Origin: JAVBQG01 sp031549185
GTDB taxonomy: Bacteria; Synergistota; Synergistia; Synergistales; Synergistaceae
Assembly (NCBI GenBank): GCA_031549185.1
Contig: JAVBQG010000006.1
Coordinates: 88,578-152,577, forward strand
Length of the DNA: 64,000 nt
Reading direction: 5' to 3'
The notes under the pieces are model-generated. The model worked only from the letters and a program-made list of their open reading frames with translations. It was not told where the DNA came from and made no database searches. The position numbers and the translations under genes are program-made. Of this stretch, positions 58,881-64,000 are shown piece by piece (position 1 is the first letter of the stretch; each line of letters opens with the position of its first letter).

Positions 58881-60298
58881 AGATCGGAACGCGCATCACG
58901 CTCTCCTTCGCCGCGTCCGGGTTGCTCGTGAGCTTGGCCCTCTCGCTCTGGCTGATCTACGAGCTGCTGGAACAGCCCTTTCGGATCCTGGATTCGTCCC
59001 TCTTCGAGGAGTCGGAAAAAACAGTGCGGATGTTCAAAGAGGAACAGACCGGAGCACTCGAACTGGCCGAGGAGCTGGGAGTCGCCTCCTCCTTCTGGAT
59101 CGAAATCGAGGATCCTGAGACGAAACAGACGCTCTACCGCTCCCGCCTGGCTCGCTCAATCGATCTGAAATCGATGCCCACGGAGCAGAGCGGCATCGTG
59201 GCGGCCGTCGTCACCGCCGCGTTCAGAAACCTGTCGCACAACCGGGGCGAGGGGGCTACCTTCCGAGTCAGAAATTTCAGCATCGCCGAAGCGGGCGAGA
59301 TTTTTCGCGTGCGCGCCGCCCGTTCCATGGAGAAACTCGACGAGGAGATACGAGAGATCGTCTGGGTCTCCGTCTCGGGCCTCCTGCTTGCGGCGCTCGC
59401 GCTGATCGCCATCGGTCGCGTCATGGCGGGAAAAATCCTGCGACCGGTCGAAAAAATCAGAAAACTCGCGCAGCGCATCAGCGACAGAAATCTTTCGGAA
59501 AGAGTGCCCGTCGGAGGCGATCAGGACGAGCTGGGCGACCTCTCCGAAGCGCTGAACAAAATGTTCGACCGGCTGCAGTATTCGTTCGCCCGGCAGAGGG
59601 AATTTTTGTTCGACACGTCCCACGAGCTGAAGACACCCCTCACGACGATGCGCCTCGCGATCGAGGAGCTCTGCGCCAGCGGGAAATACAGCCTCTCGGA
59701 GGAAGCGGAGAAGAGCCTTCTGCGTTTGGAGACACAGGTATTGCGGATGGAGCGCCTTGTGAAAGACCTCCTGAACCTCTCCGCGCTCGAGGCGCTTCCG
59801 GCAATAGAGGCAAAGCCGGTGAAGGTAACCGACCTGCTCCTCTCGCTCGTGGAGGAATACCGGCTGCTCGCCGAGGCGAGGCAGATCGATGTGGCCGTTC
59901 GCGCACAACAGGGAATCTCCATGTCCGGGGACGAGGAAAAATTGAGGCGCGCGTTCTCCAACGTCCTCGACAACGCGATCAAGTACAACGAAGACGGCGG
60001 CTCCGTCGAGCTCGACATATACCGATCTCCCGAGGAACCCGGCACCATCACGATCTCCGTGAGCAACACGGGAGAGGGTGTTCCGAAAGAACAGGCGGAC
60101 AGGGTCTTCGAGCAGTTCTACCGGGCCGAAAAATCGAGATCCACCCAGCGAGGCGGTGCCGGGCTCGGTCTCGCGATCGTAAAAAAAATCGTGGAGCTTC
60201 ACGGGGGCACGGTCGTTTTCGAAAGCAGTCGGGGCGGCCCGAACAGGCTGACGATGGCGTTTCCCCGAAACGGTGGACAGGAGCGTGAGAAGAGATGA
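58877..60298 (+). CDS. Membrane sensor histidine kinase (HAMP-HisKA-HATPase)
   Basis: 473 residues from a TTG start overlapping the regulator stop (TTGA). Helix 1 (about 8-29), an extracytoplasmic sensor of about 130 residues, helix 2 (about 162-181) and a HAMP segment precede FDTSHELKTPLTTM with H249. ATPase boxes are NVLDNAIKYN, NTGEGVP and GGAGLGLAIVKK. No receiver is present, so it is a classical kinase paired with the regulator at 58194. The periplasmic domain could sense cations or cationic peptides as in PmrB; this is inference from the operon. Confidence 0.92.
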   Translation: MKIGTRITLSFAASGLLVSLALSLWLIYELLEQPFRILDSSLFEESEKTVRMFKEEQTGALELAEELGVASSFWIEIEDPETKQTLYRSRLARSIDLKSMPTEQSGIVAAVVTAAFRNLSHNRGEGATFRVRNFSIAEAGEIFRVRAARSMEKLDEEIREIVWVSVSGLLLAALALIAIGRVMAGKILRPVEKIRKLAQRISDRNLSERVPVGGDQDELGDLSEALNKMFDRLQYSFARQREFLFDTSHELKTPLTTMRLAIEELCASGKYSLSEEAEKSLLRLETQVLRMERLVKDLLNLSALEALPAIEAKPVKVTDLLLSLVEEYRLLAEARQIDVAVRAQQGISMSGDEEKLRRAFSNVLDNAIKYNEDGGSVELDIYRSPEEPGTITISVSNTGEGVPKEQADRVFEQFYRAEKSRSTQRGGAGLGLAIVKKIVELHGGTVVFESSRGGPNRLTMAFPRNGGQEREKR

Positions 60299-61620
60299 AT
60301 CTATGCGTAGTCGGCACCGGATACGTCGGCCTCGTCACGGGGGCGTGCTTCGCCGAGAAAGGCAACGACGTCTGGTGCATCGACGTCGACGGGGAGCGCA
60401 TCGACGGGCTGAACCGCGACGTCGTCCCCATATACGAGAGGGGTCTGGGCGAGCTGGTGGCGCGCAACAGAGCGGCGGGCCGGCTTCACTTTTCGACCGA
60501 CCTCTGCGCAGGGCTCGACGACTCGGACGTCTGCTTCATCGCCGTCGGAACCCCGCCCAACGAGAGCGGCGAGACCGATATGGCGCAGGTGCTCGCGGTC
60601 GCCGACCAGATCGGCCGGGACATGAAACGACGCTGCTTCATCGTCGTCAAATCGACGGTTCCCGTCGGCACCAACCGGCTGCTCTGCAACCGGATCGGCT
60701 CCCGCCTTCGCGAGCGAGACATGAGCGAGTCGGTCGAGATCCTCTCCAACCCCGAGTTTCTGAAGGAGGGCATGGCGATCGACGACTGCCTGCATCCGGA
60801 CAGAGTCGTCGTCGGCGCGGCATCCGCGGAGGCCCGTGCCGTGATGCGCGCGCTGTATCTGCCCTTCGTGGACGACGAGAAAAAAATCATCTTCATGGAC
60901 CCCGCGTCCGCCGAGATCACGAAGTACGCGGCCAACGCGATGCTCGCGGCCCGCATCAGCTTCATGAACGAGATCGCGCGCCTCTGCGACGCCGCGGGGG
61001 CGGACGTCTGCCGCGTCCGCGACGGCATCGCCTCCGACCGGCGCATCGGCCCGTATTTCCTGAACGCCGGCTGCGGCTACGGGGGATCGTGCTTCCCCAA
61101 GGACGTGCAGTCGCTCTGTCAGGTGGGCGAGGGCTACGAGCTCGACATGGCGATGGTTTCGGCAATCGAGAAGGTCAACCGCCGGCAGAAAAAGCACCTC
61201 TCCCTGATGCTTCGAAAGCGTTTCGGGGAGAGTCTGGAGGGCCTGCGGATCGCCGTGCTGGGGCTCGCCTTCAAGCCGGGGACGGACGACATGCGGGAGG
61301 CCCCGTCGGTCTCCCTGATCCGCAGCCTGCTTGAATACGGGGCGACCGTCGTCGCCTGCGACCCGATCGCGCGACGCGGCGCCGAAAAACTTCTCCCGCC
61401 CGAGGTCCGCTACGCCGCGGACGCGCTCGAGGCGGCGAAAGATGCCGACGCGTTTGCCATGGTCACGGAGTGGCCTGAGTTCGTGTCGCTCGACTGGGCC
61501 GAGGTCGGCGCGGCGATGAGGCACAGGATCGTTTTCGACGGCCGCAACGCCCTCGACCCTGATACAATGACCGAGATGGGATTCGAATATTACTGCATCG
61601 GAAGAAATCGAACGCCGTAA
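60295..61620 (+). CDS. ugd: UDP-glucose 6-dehydrogenase
   Basis: 441 residues, ATG overlapping the kinase stop by 4 bases (ATGA). The N-terminal NAD motif is VVGTGYVGLVTGACFA. AVGTPPNESGETDM, STVPVGTN, SNPEFLKEGMAI, K210 in ITKYAANAMLAAR and the catalytic Cys266 in GCGYGGSCFPKD match the family. It oxidises UDP-glucose twice to UDP-glucuronate, the precursor of Ara4N and of polysaccharide uronic acids. Its place after arnT and a two-component system suggests a coordinated envelope-modification response. Confidence 0.93.
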   Translation: MNLCVVGTGYVGLVTGACFAEKGNDVWCIDVDGERIDGLNRDVVPIYERGLGELVARNRAAGRLHFSTDLCAGLDDSDVCFIAVGTPPNESGETDMAQVLAVADQIGRDMKRRCFIVVKSTVPVGTNRLLCNRIGSRLRERDMSESVEILSNPEFLKEGMAIDDCLHPDRVVVGAASAEARAVMRALYLPFVDDEKKIIFMDPASAEITKYAANAMLAARISFMNEIARLCDAAGADVCRVRDGIASDRRIGPYFLNAGCGYGGSCFPKDVQSLCQVGEGYELDMAMVSAIEKVNRRQKKHLSLMLRKRFGESLEGLRIAVLGLAFKPGTDDMREAPSVSLIRSLLEYGATVVACDPIARRGAEKLLPPEVRYAADALEAAKDADAFAMVTEWPEFVSLDWAEVGAAMRHRIVFDGRNALDPDTMTEMGFEYYCIGRNRTP

Positions 61621-61647
61621 CGAATACTGAACCGGGAGGTGCTCCAC

Positions 61648-62445
61648 ATGATCAGGGTATTTCTGGCAGGCGCGTCGGGCAACGTGGGCAGGACCATCGT
61701 GAGAACGATCCGGGAGGTGGACGGTCTCGAACTCGTGGGCGGGTGGTGCAAGGAGGCGGGCGAGGATCTCGGAAAGCTCGCGGGGATCGAGCCGAGCGGC
61801 GTCATCGCCACGGACGATATCGAAAAGGGCCTCGCGGCCTCCAGCCCGGACCTCGTGATCGACTTCTCCGCCACGCAGGCTCTGGAGAACAATCTGCGGA
61901 CGTATCTGAAGCATGGCCTGAACGTCGTCGTCGGCACAACAGGCCTCTCGGACGAGCAGTTCGAGCCGTTCAGAAAAGAGGTCGCAGCGAAGGGCCTTCG
62001 CTGGGCCGCGATCCCCAACTACGGCCTCGGCATCAGCCTCGTCTCGCAATTCATCAAAGAGGCGCGAAAGTACTATCCCTACGTCTCGATCGTCGACCAG
62101 CACCAGGAGAAGATGGCCAACGCCCCCAGCGGCACCGCGGCGGCGCTCGCCAAGGCGGCCTCCGAGGGCGCGACCGGCGAGGTCGCCAGCAGGGAGACGT
62201 ACCCCGGCGTACTGGGGGCGAAGATCGCGGGCGTGCAGGTGCTCTCGCAGCGCCTCCCCTGGCCGGGACCGTACTCGGGACACGAGATCACGCTTGGACG
62301 CAAAGACGAGATCATCCGCATCTCCGTCCAGGATTACACAAGCGATATCTACATGGACGGCCTCTTCCTCACGGCGCGAAGGATCGCGAGCTTCCCCGCC
62401 GGCGCTTTCGTCCGCGACCTGGCGGAGGTCATGGCGCACGAATAG
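61648..62445 (+). CDS. dapB: 4-hydroxy-tetrahydrodipicolinate reductase (DapB), variant active site
   Basis: 265 residues from the ATG at 61648 with GGGAGG upstream; a GTG at 61639 is an alternative. The Rossmann motif is FLAGASGNVGRTIV, then VIDFSATQA, VVGTTGLSDEQ and AIPNYGLGISLVSQF. The substrate block reads DQHQEKMANAPSGTA where DapB usually has E-HH--K-DAPSGTA. Aligned by APSGTA, the first His is kept but the catalytic Lys position holds Met, with a Lys one residue earlier. It should act in lysine/diaminopimelate synthesis, but activity or a related imine-reductase substrate needs caution. It probably shares the ugd transcript (27-bp gap). Confidence 0.82.
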   Translation: MIRVFLAGASGNVGRTIVRTIREVDGLELVGGWCKEAGEDLGKLAGIEPSGVIATDDIEKGLAASSPDLVIDFSATQALENNLRTYLKHGLNVVVGTTGLSDEQFEPFRKEVAAKGLRWAAIPNYGLGISLVSQFIKEARKYYPYVSIVDQHQEKMANAPSGTAAALAKAASEGATGEVASRETYPGVLGAKIAGVQVLSQRLPWPGPYSGHEITLGRKDEIIRISVQDYTSDIYMDGLFLTARRIASFPAGAFVRDLAEVMAHE

Positions 62446-62524
62446 AGACTGTGGAGCAAAATGAAGAGGGTACTGCGGGGTTCAAAGCCAGAACACCGTC
62501 AAAGCTGTACGCTGCCGTTGGAAA

Positions 62525-62562
62525 AGCCCTGGGCATGATTACTGCCGGTGATGCCCAGGGCT
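62525..62562 (+). terminator. Terminator after dapB
   Basis: AGCCCTGGGCAT pairs with ATGCCCAGGGCT around a 14-base loop and is followed by GGTTTAT. It lies 80 bases after the dapB stop. The remaining gap to 62625 holds a smaller inverted repeat (62591-62613) near the end of the convergent porin gene. Confidence 0.75.
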
Positions 62563-62625
62563 GGTTTATAATACCCTAAATCAATGGGATCGCTGTTTTA
62601 GGGCCGAACAGCGTTCGTCCTCCGC

Positions 62626-64000
62626 TTAGAATGTGACGTAGGTGCGGAAGCGAACGATGTTGTCGTCGCCCGCGCGCTCCTCGCCGCCGGCGGGACCGGC
62701 GCCTGTGTAACCGTTGCCGTAGTCGATCTTGTCGTACGCGAGCTCGAACTCGACCGCAGGGCTCAGGCGATAGGCGACGCCGACGCTCCAGTTGGTCGCG
62801 TCATCGAGGAACTCCGTGTCGAAGTCGACGCTGTAGTAACGTCCGTAACTGCGCCACTTCTCGTTCCACTGCTGGTCGGCGCGCACGCCCCATATTTTGG
62901 CGGTGTTGGTGTTGAGCGGCCTGTTCGCCATAATCTCGGCGCCCATCCAGGCGTAGGGGTTGACGCCCCGCCCGTTGTCCCCGCCAAACGGGTTCATGAC
63001 GAAGTTGTTGTCCATCTGGCCGTACTCCAGCCAGAGGCTCGTGAACTTCAGCGCGTCCTGATCGACGTCGAGGATCGCCTTCCACGCATTGGCGCCGTCG
63101 TCGTAACCGGCGCTGCCGGGAAGAGCGCCGGACATGACGGTCGCGACCGTCTCGCCCTGATCCTGCATGTAATAGACGCCCTTCAACTGGATGGCGGGTG
63201 TGAAGCTGTAGCCCGCGTAAACGCCGTAGGTGTAGATGTCGGAATCCGTCTTATAGGTGAGGCCGCCGCTCGTGAACTCGGCTTCCTCGTCCGTCAGGAA
63301 CCAGTACCCCATCAGGCCGAACATGAACTTCTCGCCAAAGTCGAAACCGACCTTGGCAGCCACGGAGAACTGCTCGATACCGGTGCTGCCGTAACCAGGC
63401 ATCACGAGTCCGCCATCGTCGAAGTTGCGGCCGACGATGAGATCGAAGTCGGCCATGCCCCACGTCTTCTGGAGGCGCAGCATGTTCATGGTGATGTCGC
63501 CGAACCATGCGTCGTTGTCCTGATAGAGGCCGAGCTCGTCTTCCCAGTCCCAATCCTGCCTGCCGACCGTGAAGGTGATGTCGTACGGAAGCTTCGTCGT
63601 GACGTAGTAACGCTCCCACAGCATCGTCTGGTTGCCGTTGTTCGTCTGGTCGGGATCGCCGGTACCCAGGCGCGCCGTGAAGCTCGTGTTCTCGTCGATG
63701 CGCTTGTTCAGATAGATGCGATAGCGATTGAGGTCGAACTCGTTCTTGCCGACCATCCTCTGGTCGTCGCCGTACCAGCCGTTGACGTCGTTGTCGCTGC
63801 CGAACTTCGCGTCGAAGCGGAGTTCGCCGGCGAGGCTCCAGCCGCCGAGGTCTTTCTCGAGAACCGCGAGACGCGCGTCGATGTTATCAACCTTCACACC
63901 GAGGGCATCCAGCTCGTCCTTGAACTCGACGATCAGCTTCTTCAGCATCTCCACATCCTGCTTGCTGGCCTTCTCCATGTCGATCTTCGCCATGGCGCGG
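62626..64000 (-). CDS. SLH-type outer-membrane porin, truncated by the window edge
   Basis: The C-terminal 458 residues or so are present; the reading frame stays open to the window end, and the Met at 63993 lies inside the expected end of the SLH domain (AMAKIDMEKASKQDVEML), so the signal peptide and SLH domain lie beyond 64000. A coiled-coil region (about KASKQDVEMLKKLIVEFKDELDALGVKVDNIDARLAVLE) is followed by a beta-barrel with alternating aromatic and glycine strands: WSLAGELRFDAKF, YRIYLNKRIDENTSFTARLGTG, NIVRFRTYVTF at the C-terminus ending in Phe. This is the abundant S-layer-homology porin of Synergistota and other deep diderms, which tethers the outer membrane to the cell wall. Confidence 0.85.
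   Translation of the reverse strand, partial: RAMAKIDMEKASKQDVEMLKKLIVEFKDELDALGVKVDNIDARLAVLEKDLGGWSLAGELRFDAKFGSDNDVNGWYGDDQRMVGKNEFDLNRYRIYLNKRIDENTSFTARLGTGDPDQTNNGNQTMLWERYYVTTKLPYDITFTVGRQDWDWEDELGLYQDNDAWFGDITMNMLRLQKTWGMADFDLIVGRNFDDGGLVMPGYGSTGIEQFSVAAKVGFDFGEKFMFGLMGYWFLTDEEAEFTSGGLTYKTDSDIYTYGVYAGYSFTPAIQLKGVYYMQDQGETVATVMSGALPGSAGYDDGANAWKAILDVDQDALKFTSLWLEYGQMDNNFVMNPFGGDNGRGVNPYAWMGAEIMANRPLNTNTAKIWGVRADQQWNEKWRSYGRYYSVDFDTEFLDDATNWSVGVAYRLSPAVEFELAYDKIDYGNGYTGAGPAGGEERAGDDNIVRFRTYVTF

Noticed and set aside
1..64000. CRISPR arrays, tRNA or rRNA genes
   Set aside because: No regularly spaced repeat array, cloverleaf with a T-loop motif or rRNA-like block was found on either strand by reading.

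Overview
The window reads as chromosome of a Synergistota bacterium, an anaerobic, diderm, amino-acid-fermenting lineage. Three secreted proteins end in the glycine-rich GCDAG-hydrophobic-RKKR tail of the Synerg-CTERM sorting signal. The last gene is an SLH-type porin typical of that phylum. Much of the rest is amino-acid catabolism, uptake and signalling. GC content is high, so long antisense shadow frames are common. I saw no rRNA, tRNA or CRISPR array.

Region 1 (1-11.2 kb, mostly +): a surface-protein island. Two GLUG-repeat Synerg-CTERM proteins come from a duplicated cassette (promoter, gene, 3' flank) with a VapBC module between the copies. They are followed by a stand-alone LuxR-type regulator, a third Synerg-CTERM protein and two paralogous secreted proteins of unknown family. 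Three promoters carry the same AATCACCCC half-site array, which suggests one regulon probably controlled by the LuxR-type protein.

Region 2 (11.2-25.6 kb): signalling and housekeeping. It holds a FIST sensor with a hybrid kinase, a second membrane hybrid kinase, a GNAT enzyme, an SPL-like radical SAM protein, two small ACT-like paralogues, an AlkA-type glycosylase, homoserine dehydrogenase and a C40 peptidase. A small low-GC patch has an MGMT-like protein, two toxin-antitoxin pairs and fosX.

Region 3 (25.6-36.7 kb): a DEAD-box helicase variant, an ornithine-racemase/homoserine-dehydrogenase-like pair, an Rpn-family nuclease gene flanked by exact 15-bp direct repeats, an enoyl-CoA hydratase, a small membrane protein with a decarboxylase-beta-like motif, and an OpuC-like ABC transporter operon ending in a D-2-hydroxyacid dehydrogenase.

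Region 4 (37.0-50.8 kb, all +): a LysR regulator, a B12-dependent acyl-CoA mutase (two subunits), a biotin-type carboxyltransferase, a four-subunit 2-oxoacid:ferredoxin oxidoreductase, a branched-chain aminotransferase, a P5C dehydrogenase and a TRAP transporter. The simplest model is import and oxidation of a proline/glutamate- or branched-chain-type substrate through an acyl-CoA to propionyl-CoA or a related product.

Region 5 (50.9-64 kb): a giant 2-hydroxyacyl-CoA dehydratase activase with a palindromic repeat inserted in frame; two small membrane proteins; an arnT / response regulator / kinase / ugd operon for envelope modification; dapB; and the truncated porin. Two families of long palindromic repeats are scattered through the window.
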